64,000 bases of DNA from the NCBI GenBank assembly GCA_033557465.1, contig CM066037.1, positions 202,987,156 through 203,051,155 of the forward strand. Reading direction: 5' to 3'. Every line of letters begins with the position of its first letter. Position 1 is the stretch's first letter. This document shows, piece by piece, positions 55,054 to 64,000 of this stretch. The stretch is from Ichthyophis bannanicus. Taxonomy: Eukaryota; Chordata; Amphibia; Gymnophiona; Ichthyophiidae. The notes beneath the pieces are model-generated. The model was given only the letters and a program-made list of their open reading frames with translations. It made no database searches and was not told the origin of the DNA. The translations under genes and the position numbers were made by a program.

Positions 55054-55199
55054 ACTCCCTAGCTGCAGATGCCAGGGAGAAATCCCAGGTTGTGTGTCCC
55101 TGAAAAGGACTCTACCTCCCCCATGGATCTCTGGCATCCGACCAGGGTAGGTGGGTAGGAGTTGATTAGGAATGGAACAGGTGTTTGAGAACAGCCTGA

Positions 55200-56199
55200 C
55201 CAAACGAGGCATTCCGGCGGGAGTCCTTGTCCAAACAGTAATGGGCTGTGAAGGTATGAACCGAGGCCCAGGTGGCCGCTCGACAGATTTGGTCAATGGA
55301 CACAGAGTTTAGATGAGCCATTGAGGCTGCCATGGCTCTCACATTGTGAGCTGTGCCATGGCTCTCACATTGTGAGCTGTGACATGGCCCTCCAGAGGAA
55401 TGTTCCTACTCTAGTAGGCGAAAGAAATACACTGAGCAATCCAGTTGGACAGTGTTCTCTTAGAGACTGAAAGTCCTAAATGAGAAGGATCAAAAGCAAC
55501 AGAGAGTTGAGAAGACTTTCTATGTTGCTGTGTTCTTTGTAAGTAAAAAGCGAGAGCTCTCTTACAATCCAAGGTATGAAGATTCCTCTCTGCACTTGAT
55601 GCATGAGGTTCTGGAAAAAAGACAGGTAAATACACCTCCTGGTTCAGATGAAAAGGTGAGACCACTTTAGGCATAAAGTGTGGATTAGTTCTGAGGACTA
55701 CCTTGTCATGATGGAACCTTGTATAAGGAGGATTAGCCACTAAAGCTTGCAGCTCACTGATACGGCGAGCTGAAGTGACTGCAATGAGAAAAATAACCTT
55801 CCAGGAAAGGAATTTCAAGGAGGTAGTGGCTAAGGGTTCAAAGGGTGGCTTCATAAGCTGGCCAAGAACCACATTCAAGTCCCATGCCACTGGAGGTGGT
55901 CTAATGGGAGGTTTAGTCAAAAGAAGGCCTCTCATGAATCTTGCTATAAGAGGACGAGAGGAAATAGGTTGTCCATTGAGAGGCTTAAGGGATGCTGCAA
56001 TAGCACTCAAATGGACTCTGATTGAATTTGTTTTAAGGCCTGCATGGGATAAATGCAGCAAGTAGTCTAGTAAAGAATTCAAAGGTATTGCAAGAGGGTT
56101 GAGACCCTTCTCTGCACACCAAATAGAAAACCTTTTCCATTTAAAAGCATATGAACGTCTGGTGGAAGGCTTTCTGGAAGCATGAAGGATATCCTTCAC
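55200..56199 (-). pseudogene. DIRS-B tyrosine recombinase, interrupted
   Basis: Frame 56199-55411 (262 codons) has the N-terminal SAM-like part (SLLDYLLHLSHAGLKTNSIR) and the catalytic arginine (TSARRISELQ). A stop follows ISFAY, then a near-perfect 27-bp direct duplication (copies at 55329-55355 and 55356-55382) straddles the HxxR region (AHNVRAMA). The tyrosine segment (FTAHYCLDKD) is still encoded at about 55230-55260. So the gene is broken at its end only. Confidence 0.82.
55329..55382. repeat. 27-bp direct duplication in the recombinase
   Basis: CATGGCTCTCACATTGTGAG followed by CTGTG[C/A] occurs twice in a row. Confidence 0.9.
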
Positions 56200-56239
56200 T
56201 TGCTGAGAAAGGTGTAAATTCTTGAAGGTCTAGGCCTTC

Positions 56240-58272
56240 AGCAACCAGGCCCTGAGATGAAGAGACTGAGGATTTGGGTGCCACAAGGTTCCCTCCTCCT
56301 GGGAGAGGAGATCTGGAGCAGACCCCAGGTCTAGGAAGGGAGCCTGAGAGAGATGCAGAAGTAGAGGGTACCACACTTGGCGTGGCCAAAGTGGTGCTAT
56401 GAGGATCATAGACCCCTTGTCTCTCTGAAGCTTGAACAGAGTTTTGGGGATGAGGGGAATAGGTGGAAAGGCATAAAGGAAGTCTTGCCCCCAATGAAGG
56501 AGGAAAGCATCCCTGGCCTGAACTCACTGACATGGAATCCTGGAACAGAACCGGGGAAGTTTGGCATTCCACGGACTTGCAAACAGGTCTATGTCTGGGG
56601 TACCCCAAATCCGAAAAATCCTGTCTATCTGGTCCCCATGGAGGGACCATTCGTGCGGAAGCAGAACTCGACTGAGTCTGTCTGCCCAAGAGTTTTGAAC
56701 CCCTGGAAGATACACTGCCATGAGATGGATTTGATGCTCTCTTGCGAAGGCCCACAATCTCAGAGCTTCGTTGCAAAGCGACAGAGAGCCATTCCCTCCC
56801 TGCTTGTTCACGTAGAACATGGCTACCTGGTTGTCCGTGTGGATGAGGACTGTCTTGTAGCTGAGCAGGGTGTGGAAGACTCAGAGCCAGAAAGATTGCT
56901 CTGAGCTCTAAGAGGTTGATATGAAGAGATGTCTCCTGTGGAGACCAGATGCCCTGGGTCGAGAGATCTTGTAAATGAGCCCCCCAACCCTTTGGAGAGG
57001 CATCTGTTGTAAGGGTTGCTTGGGGTAACACCTGTTGAAAGGGGGACCCCAGCAACAGATTCTGAGTGGACTTCCACCAGTGGAGGGACCAAAAAAGGCG
57101 ACTGGAGGTTGCTATTTTGTCTGACAGGCAACCTGATGCCTGGGTCCATTGGTGGATAGGGTCCACTGAGCTGCTCTCTTGTGAAGGAGAGCATAGGGAA
57201 CCACATGCACCGTGGATGCCATGTGGCCTAAGAGTTGCAACATCTCTCGAGCAGTTAAATGGGATTTTAACTGAATCTGGGAAGCTAACTGCACCAAGCG
57301 TAGGCAACGGGCCTGGGGAAGATAGGCCCTTGCAGTTGTGGTATCCAGTAAGGCCCCTATGAACTCTAGAGACTGAGTAGGGGTAAGATGGGATTTTGGA
57401 ATGCTGATTACCAGTCCCAGATACTGAAGAACACGCCTTGTGCAGGCTAGGGAAGTCTGGGCCTCTGACTGGGATGGAGCTCGGATGAGCCAGTCGTCCA
57501 GATATGGGAATACGAATATTCCTAGAGTGCGTAGGAATGCAGCTACTACTGCCATGCATTTTGTGAACACTCTTGAAGCAGAGGCCAGACCGAAAGGAAG
57601 CACCTTGTATTGGTAGTGCTTTCCTTGGTAAAGGAACCAAAGGAATCTTCTGTGTGTTGGATGGATGAGAACATGGGTGTACGCATCCTTGAGATCTAGA
57701 GAACAAAGCCAGTCCTGACTCTGGAGGTATGGAAGGAGAGTTCCGAGAGAAGTCATCTTGAATTTCTCCTTGCATAGAAACTTGTTCAATTCTCTGAGAT
57801 CTAAGATGGGTCTGTAGCCCCCTGTTTTCTTTGGGATGAGAAAATAAGTGGAGTAGAACCCTGAGCCCTGTTGAAGAAGGGGTACTTCTTCTATTGCCCC
57901 TTGGGCAAGAAGGGTAGCAATCTCCTGACCCAGAAGGTTGATGAGAGATGTTGGAGAATTGAACTGTTTCACCATGGTGTGAGGAGGAAGGTTTAAGAAA
58001 TGAAGTTTGTACCCTTCCCTTATGATGGAGAGGGTCCACTGCTCTGCTGTGATTTGTTCCCATCTGGGAGCAAAGTGAGCTAACCTTCCTGGGATGGTGA
58101 GAGGCTCTGGATGTTCTAGAGCCAGAAAGGCTAAGTTCTCTAGTGGAAAGTCAAAGGCCCTGAGGAGGCTGAGGCTGTTGGGCCGTAGCAGTCCTCGCAG
58201 CCTGGGTTTTGGCCTGTTTTGGTTGTTGCTGTCTCTTTGTAGCAAAACGACCTTGAGAAGAGGCCTGACCAT
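56240..58272 (-). pseudogene. DIRS-B reverse transcriptase/RNase H/methyltransferase-like protein, frameshifted
   Basis: Frame 58272-57112 holds the reverse transcriptase with GFYSTYFLIPKKTGGYRPIL, SLDLKDAYTHVLIHP, LPFGLASASRVF and an intact catalytic YLDDWLI. The frame then shifts. RNase H begins at about 57010 (TLTTDASPKGWGAHL, INLLELRAIFLAL) and continues in another frame at 56820-56524 (MFYVNKQGGNGS, then NSWADRLSR). The C-terminal FPPIPLIPKTL-like and IAPLWPRQVWYPLL-like segments at 56300-56500 correspond to the methyltransferase-like part. Confidence 0.85.
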
Positions 58273-58303
58273 AAGAAGAAAATTTCCCTTTCTTTGGGAA
58301 AGA

Positions 58304-60014
58304 TCACTTTTTGAACAACCTCTTTTTAAAAGGAGCAGTAGTAGACTTTGAAAGTCTATCTAAAGCAGAATTTTCAGCATCCATCTGGTTGGCCTTTGCT
58401 TGCCAATCTTTGCCAAACAGGTTTTCGCCTGTACAGGGAAGGTTACCTAGACCATCCTGTACCCAGGATTCCAAATCAGAGGCTTGCAACCAAGCAACTC
58501 TACATGCACCTATGGCAATAGCCGAGGCTCTACTGGCCCCCTCAAAAGAGTCAAAGGCTGCACGGTTGGAAAACTTGGATACATCCTGTGCATGTTTAAG
58601 CCAGGTGATATATTCTTCTCTCTTATCTTCTGACATAAAAGGAGATAAGGTTTGCAGATGATCTGAAACTTCTTTTAGAAACATCCCCATATAGAGACTA
58701 TAGGAGTTGATTCTGGCTACAAGCATACTGGCCTGGAAGATTTTCCTGCCAAAGGCATCTAGGGTTCTGCATTCTCTTCCTGGAGGAGCAGAGGAGTGCC
58801 TTTTTGTACTCTTGATCTTTTTCATAGCAGACTCTACCACAATGGAGTGGTGAGGAAGCTGAGTCTTATGAAACCCAGGACAAGGAGGAACACGATACAT
58901 GGTGTCCAACCTTCTGGAGTGAGGGGAGGTGGAAAGAGGAGTCTCCCATATGCCCAACATGTGATCAAAAGAATCTCATGTATTGGTAAGGTGGCTGCCT
59001 CTTTAGGAGCCTTAGGATATTGTAGGATATCTAATTTTTTGCCTCTAGGTTCAGTTTCAGAGGTCACTGAGATGGACAGGCCTTTGGCCACCTCCCTAAT
59101 GAAGTCCTGAAAAGACAAGTCTTCAGGAGGAGACATTCTCCTTTTTGGAGAAGAGGGTTCCTGAGGAAAGATCCCCGATGCTTCAATTGAGGCCTCTGAA
59201 GAATCAGAGTCTTCAGAGGAATCGAAGTATCGACTGTCTGGATGCTCTCGCAGAGCCCGATACAGGTACCGGGAGGTATCGACATCGGGAGTAATCGGTA
59301 CCGGGTCGGTACTGATGGGCATCACTGGATAGCGTACCGCTGCCGTCGATGCTGATGTCGATGCAAGCGGTACTGGTATCGGGACCGATATCGGGTCCGG
59401 TACCGGAATCGGTACAGGTACCGACAACGGGGTTTGTTGCGGAACCATAGGCGTCGCAGCTTGTATGAATGCCGTGATGGCACGCTGCATGGTCAGGATA
59501 TTCTGATCCATTGACGCCACCAATGTCTGGATGTCGGTACCGGTGGAGACCACCGGTACCCCAGAACATTGTAACAGGTGATCGGTCGAGGCCGAGCCAT
59601 CGATGTCAACCTGTGACCCCATAGGTAGTGCTTTGGAAGCCGGAGCCTCCCGCCAGGGTAATTTTGCTGGTGTGGGTTCCTCAAGAGTAAGCCCGGGGGC
59701 ATCTCGATACTTGGAGGGAGATTTGCCCTTCGAGGACCGACTAGATTTATGTTTGGTTACCTGAGATCCATGGGAGGAAGAAGAAGAAGCCCTGGAAGAT
59801 GTCGATGCCACCGAGGCTGCATCAGAGGGAAACAGGTTACTGAGCTTGGCTGCTCGGCTCTGCTGACCTCTTTTAGACATCATGGTACAGGACACACAAT
59901 CCGTGATGGAATGGTCAGGACCCTAACATTTTAGACACCAATCATGGGTGTCGGTGACAGAAATAGTACCGCCACATTTTGTGCACTTTTTGAACCCGGA
60001 AGCGGGCTTCTCCA
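58304..60014 (-). pseudogene. DIRS-B Gag-like protein, stop and frameshift
   Basis: The start is near 60014 with a zinc motif (KCTKCGGT, then CLKC), followed by an in-frame TAG. Frame 59895-58834 carries a serine/lysine-rich part, then a proline/valine repeat (VPVPIPVPDPISVPIPVP) encoded by GGTACC-rich DNA. The frame shifts near 58940. The C-terminal 58960-58304 contains the NRAAFDSFEGASRASAIAIG block. The relation to DIRS-2 Gag is by position and a weakly similar C-terminal pattern. Confidence 0.78.
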
Positions 60015-60212
60015 TGAGGAGAAAAATATTCAGGCCTAAGGCCCAAACTGAAAATGCACAGTTGAAGAAAGAAAAGTTTTGGGTTGTTTTTTATTGAAGA
60101 AAGAAAAGAAAATACCGGCGGTACCGATCTGACGTCGAAGAAGGCAGACGCGACACAGAAAAATAAAGAACTTCTTCTGTGGTGACAGGAACACGACCTG
60201 CTGGCTCCGCGG

Positions 60213-60384
60213 AAAAGAAGAACTGGAGAGAGGCGGTTGAGAGAGGCGGGAAGGCAGCACGCAGGTGCTGTGGGATGCTCCCAAAAGCTTTCTTATTGGA
60301 CGCTGGGGAGCGTTCCCGCACAGGCTCCGTCGGTACCGACGATACCATATGTGAAGACTCATTCCTGCTTGTTCCTGGAGATGC
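60213..60384. repeat. DIRS-B right inverted terminal repeat
   Basis: Partner of 54689-54880; ends ...GTTCCTGGAGAT. Confidence 0.88.
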
Positions 60385-61140
60385 GAAAGGAGAAGAATGA
60401 CGGATAACGAATTGAGTTTTATTTGGCCAGACCTAGGCAAAAATTCTCTGAGTTTGGGAATGAAAGTAGTATTGGCCAAAACACTCAAGGAAAGAGCAGC
60501 GAGGACAAATGTACAGAAAATTAAAAAAAAGGATGTGATGGTTTATAATGAGGAGGAAATTGGGGAACAACTGCCAGGATTTTATAAGAAATTATATAGA
60601 CAGGAACCAGGAGCAGCCACTGCAGGGATCCAAACTTATTTGGCGGAAATGGCACTCCCTTAGTTGTCTGAGGAGGAGAAAGGGGATCTGGGGAGCTAGG
60701 TAGCCCCATATTGGCAGGGGAGATGGAATAGGTTATTCTGCATTTACCTGCAGATAATGGCCACAAGGCTAGATGGTTTGTCAGGAGGTTTTCATAAGAA
60801 GTGTAGAGAGAAATTGGTGGGCAAGATGAGTGAGCTATTTAATACGAGAGGGGAGAGTATCTGCCGAGGTCAATGGCAGCAGTGGGTATTATGGTTCTCC
60901 CAAAGTCAGGGAGAGACCCCACAGTTTGTGGATCACATAGACCCATTTCTCTCATTAATGAAGATATTAAGATGCTTGCCAGGATATTGGAAAACAGATT
61001 GGCCAGCATGATATCAAGGCTTGTCTACCAAGACTAAATGAGATTTATCCCAGACTATCACTGTAGATAAGTCGTAAAGTCATTTTAATGTTATGAGGAT
61101 GGCTCAAGTGAGAGGGGGGACCAAGGGGAGCAGCAAGGAC
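60385..61140 (+). pseudogene. L1/Tx1-like LINE D ORF2, right part
   Basis: Frame 60397-60663 reads as the ORF2 linker (FYKKLYRQEPGAATAGIQ). Further on, shifted frames give GRDPT.C.SHRPISLIN-like and KMLARILENRLASMISRLV, the N-terminal reverse transcriptase motifs. After about 61100 the similarity fades. Confidence 0.78.
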
Positions 61141-63049
61141 CTGCACACTGTCACAGGGCATCAAAGAAGCAGGTACAAAGGAGACTTGGTGAATATCCAA
61201 TTCCGATACAGCCTTTTTATCAGCCCCAACGTGTTTCGGCTCAAAAGCCTTCTTCAGGGGGTCTTTGATTGGTAAAGAATGCAAACCTCAAAGAGATATA
61301 ACAATAAATAAACACAATCAAATAATTAAAACATATTCCGAAATATTCCTCTCTCCTAAAACATACAAAATATGATAAACCTTTAATTATCATATAAAAA
61401 TATAAAATCATATAAAGACAGGAAGTGAAATGTTCCTACATATGTATAATAGTACATATATATCCAGTATACACCAATTAAAAAATTGAAACAGTTCATA
61501 TCGGAACAAATAACTCATTTAACTTAAAAACAAAAACAAACAACACATTCATGTAATTCATGCGTCTAAAATGTATCAGAAATCAGGTAAGAATCACATT
61601 TAAACAGGGGGATGAGGAAGACAAGAACTTAAATATACCTTTTATTATCTTGTGGTACACATGAACCATTAGGGAAACAAGATAATAAAAAAAGTGAGAA
61701 ACATAACAATAATAGTTGAATATGCAAAAAATATATATATAAAAAAGTATATATTAAAATCATGAAAGCATAAAATAAACTCAAATGTTAGAGACAAAGG
61801 GTAATAGCACATAAATAAATATCAATAGGTACCTTTCTTTGTTACGTTATAGAGTAAAGAGTAAAGACATTCTTTAAGTTTCAAAAAGGGATATTGTATA
61901 TTGTATCCATTCTGTTAGGACATTGCCACGTCTATCCTGTGTGTATAGGAAACCGCATACACAAGAAAGAGAGGGGAAGAGATTATCCCATCCTGTCACA
62001 CTTATAAACGCTAAGGTTTAGTTTATTACTACCTTAATAGAACAAAAAGGGGCACTGAACTGCCAGAAGGACTATATAGCTCATATGTTTGCTTTAATGA
62101 AGAAAGGTGAAGAACTATCTCACCATCTCATGTAGCTTTTAATGTTTTTACTGTTGAAAAGAGCACTTATTAATGCTATCTACATTACCGCGTAGTAGAG
62201 AATCATATAACTTGACCACCGTGAAAAGAAGAACAAACAACACATTAAATCGCTGAGGCACTATACTCTGAACCACAATATGGTATGAAGATGGGACCGG
62301 ACAATTATAACCAAAGTCTATAAACACAGTATGGATGTGTATAATCCTTTATAATATGGGAACTGTATCGAACCATTCGACCTCCAACTCAGACAGATTA
62401 AAAAAAAAAAAAAAAACTATACTAATAACTTTAGCAGCTAAAAACGTCAAGTATCAAAAGACAAAATAAGGAAATTGTGCAGCCATCTATTCTGCCAGAA
62501 AAAAAACTTCGGCTTTTAATGTAACTTCCATAATCACATCGAAGTTAGAAAATGGTATATCATGAAATATTAAATATGTGACATATGATCCCATTAATAG
62601 TGTAGAAAATACTTAGGAGCTGCAACCACTCTCCGCATAGAAGGTTGTAATGCGTGCAGTATAGATGAAGCTGAGATGACTATAACAGCTTATTTTGAAA
62701 AGGGGCAAACCTAACCCACTAATCGTGAACGTATATGATCCCTTATGTTGGTCCATTCATCCTCCAAGTTTAATCATATAGCGTCATCATTCAAAAGAAT
62801 ATAATAGCGAATCTACAATTTACATCATAAATTACAAAGATTTTAGAATACTATCTACAACGTCCTTTAAAATAGCATGTCATACAAATATATTTTAAGC
62901 GAAAACGGGAAGGAACACCTCACCAAAATCTGATGCAGCTTCCAAAACACGCTACTATGAAGAGGAGCGCCATACGCTCAGTCGCTCAGTTATAACTGCA
63001 ACTTCCCGCCACAGCGGGGTGAAGGGTCACATTCGTGTACCCGCATTAA
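61141..63049. other. AT-rich DNA with a hammerhead-like motif
   Basis: No open frame of note. Many short A/T-rich runs occur (A run 62400-62416; AT repeats 61730-61750). I recognise no element body. The motif at 61221-61260 is a hint that a Penelope-like or retrozyme-like element may lie here. Confidence 0.4.
61221..61260 (-). ncRNA. hammerhead ribozyme-like motif
   Basis: On the minus strand: CCCCTGAAGAAGGCTTTTGA, then GCCGAAACACGTTGGGGCTG. CTGAAGA fits the CUGANGA core. GGCT-TTTG-AGCC is a perfect stem II hairpin, with one extra A after the core. GAAA follows. CCCC/GGGG can form stem I, and ACACGT is a minimal stem III region before the cleavage-type U. The layout resembles the small type I hammerheads described in Penelope-like elements. 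Activity is not shown. Confidence 0.5.
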
Positions 63050-64000
63050 GTGAAACTCCCTCTCCCCTCCCTCTTTCCTTCTCCTTCCCTCCCCTCCCCC
63101 TCTTCCCCCTCCCCTCCTCCTTCCCCCTTCCCCCTTTCCCCTCCCCCCCTCCCTTTCCCCTCCCTCCCCCCCTCCCCCCCTTCCTCTTCCTCCCTCCCCC
63201 CTTTCTCTCCCGACTCCCCCCTTCCCCTTTCCTCCCCCTCCCCCTTTCTCTCCCCCTTCCCCTTTCCTCCACCTCCCCCTTTCCTCCACCTCCCCCCTTC
63301 CTCCACCTCCCCCTTCCCTTTCCTCCACCTCCCCCCTTTCTCTCCCCCTTCCCCTTTCCTCCACCTCTCCCCTTTCTCTCCCCCTTCCCTTCCCTTTCCC
63401 CTCCCTTCCCCCTCCTTCCTTCCCTTCCCCTCCCCTCCCTTTCCCCCTCCCTTCCCCTCCTTCTTCCCTTTCCCCTCCCTTCCCTTCCCCCTCCATTCCC
63501 TTCCCCCTCCCTTTCCCCTCCCTCCCTTCCTCTCCCCCTTTCTCCTCCCCCTTCCCTTCCCCCTTTTCCCTTTCCTCCCCTTCCTCCTTCCCTTCCCCCT
63601 CCCCCTCCCCATTCCCCCTTTCCCTCCCCCCTTTCCTCCCCCTTTCTTCCCCCTTCCCTCCCCTCCCCTCTTCCCCTTTCTTCCCCCCTTCCCCTTTTCC
63701 TCCCCCTTCCCTCCCCCCCCTTCCCCTTCTTCCCCTCCCCCTTCCCCCCTTCCCCTCCCCTCCTTCCCCTTCCCCCCATCTTCCCCCCCTTCCCCTTCCT
63801 CCCCCTCCCTCCTTCCCCCTTTCTTCCCCTTCCCCCCTTTCCACCCTTTTCCCCTTTCCACCCCCTTCCACCCTTTCCCCTTTCCACCCCTTCCCCTTCC
63901 CCTCCTTCCCCCTTCCCCTTCCCTCCTGTCCTCCCCTTCGCCTTCCCCCTTTCCCCTTCTTCCCCTCCCCCTTCCCCCTTCTTCCCCTCCCCCCCTTTCC
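63050..64000. repeat. polypyrimidine/polypurine tract
   Basis: For at least 950 bases the plus strand is almost only C and T, in irregular CCCCTTCC-type units, and it continues to the window edge. Long minus-strand open frames rich in G, E, K and R are a result of this composition. Such DNA can form triplex or G-rich structures. Confidence 0.95.

Larger units (their letters stand above)
54685..60384 (-). mobile_element. DIRS-B: second DIRS family, inserted in LINE D
   Basis: The inverted terminal repeats are about 54689-54880 and 60213-60384; each contains the 14-bp palindrome CGTCGGTACCGACG (54751 and 60328). The internal complementary region at 54943-55053 equals the joined termini (CCTGGAGATAGCACAGTTAC in reverse complement). 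On the minus strand: Gag-like (60014-58304), reverse transcriptase (58272-57112), RNase H and methyltransferase-like (57110-56240) and recombinase (56199-55200). Protein sequences differ clearly from DIRS-1/2, so it is a separate family. Frameshifts and stops break every gene. Confidence 0.92.

Noticed and set aside
56141..58063. 640-codon minus-strand frame in DIRS-B as one protein
   Set aside because: Only its RNase H segment is real; the rest overlaps reverse transcriptase in another frame.
62990..63887. Three long minus-strand frames rich in glycine, glutamate, lysine and arginine
   Set aside because: They are by-products of the polypyrimidine tract; several frames are open at once and the protein is pure low complexity.

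Overview
This window looks like intergenic DNA from a large, repeat-rich vertebrate genome. An amphibian such as a caecilian or salamander is my best guess, because it combines several DIRS families with CR1, L2-like and L1/Tx1-like LINEs, a CORE-SINE, retroviral solo LTRs and cut-and-paste DNA transposons. I see no host protein-coding gene, rRNA, tRNA or CRISPR. Nearly every long open frame belongs to a mobile element, and most are broken.

Layout. 1-8800: a CR1 3' end, then an L2-like LINE 3' part on the minus strand. A DIRS element (DIRS-1, 537-8023) has inserted into it, and a DNA transposon (567-2112) has inserted into that. 8850-13480: fragments of a second DIRS family, LINE relics and an old DIRS relic. 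13687-19450: an L2-like LINE on the minus strand, interrupted by another LINE (15165-16766) and by a retroviral solo LTR (17264-18061, GGAT duplication). 19540-23850: short tandem repeats, a LINE 3' end with a Tigger-like element inside it (20375-21262), a hAT-like end and long pyrimidine-rich minisatellites. 23940-28950: an old DIRS copy split by a CR1 LINE (24181-25346). 28955-31705: an L1-like ORF1 and a second L2-like copy. 31706-35640: a DIRS relic carrying a solo LTR (32697-34017) that itself carries a CORE-SINE. 35850-38185: a CR1-type ORF1 split by an LTR-like insertion (36530-38032, CTTG duplication) that holds a long open frame. 38186-45580: two L1-like LINEs; the second is split by a CORE-SINE and by a DNA transposon with an open 575-codon frame (42606-45441). 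45616-51738: the best-preserved DIRS element (DIRS-2). 51990-61140: further L1-like pieces, with a third DIRS family (DIRS-B, 54685-60384) inserted. 61140-63050: AT-rich DNA with a hammerhead-like motif. 63050-64000: a long pyrimidine tract.

The DIRS copies show the expected plan: inverted terminal repeats, an internal complementary region that matches the two termini joined together, a Gag-like frame, a reverse transcriptase/RNase H/methyltransferase-like frame, and a tyrosine recombinase in another frame. The least expected object is the DNA transposon family: two diverged copies, each with a TTA target duplication, terminal inverted repeats of about 115 bp starting with CAC, and a protein with a D-D-CxxC-H-E pattern.
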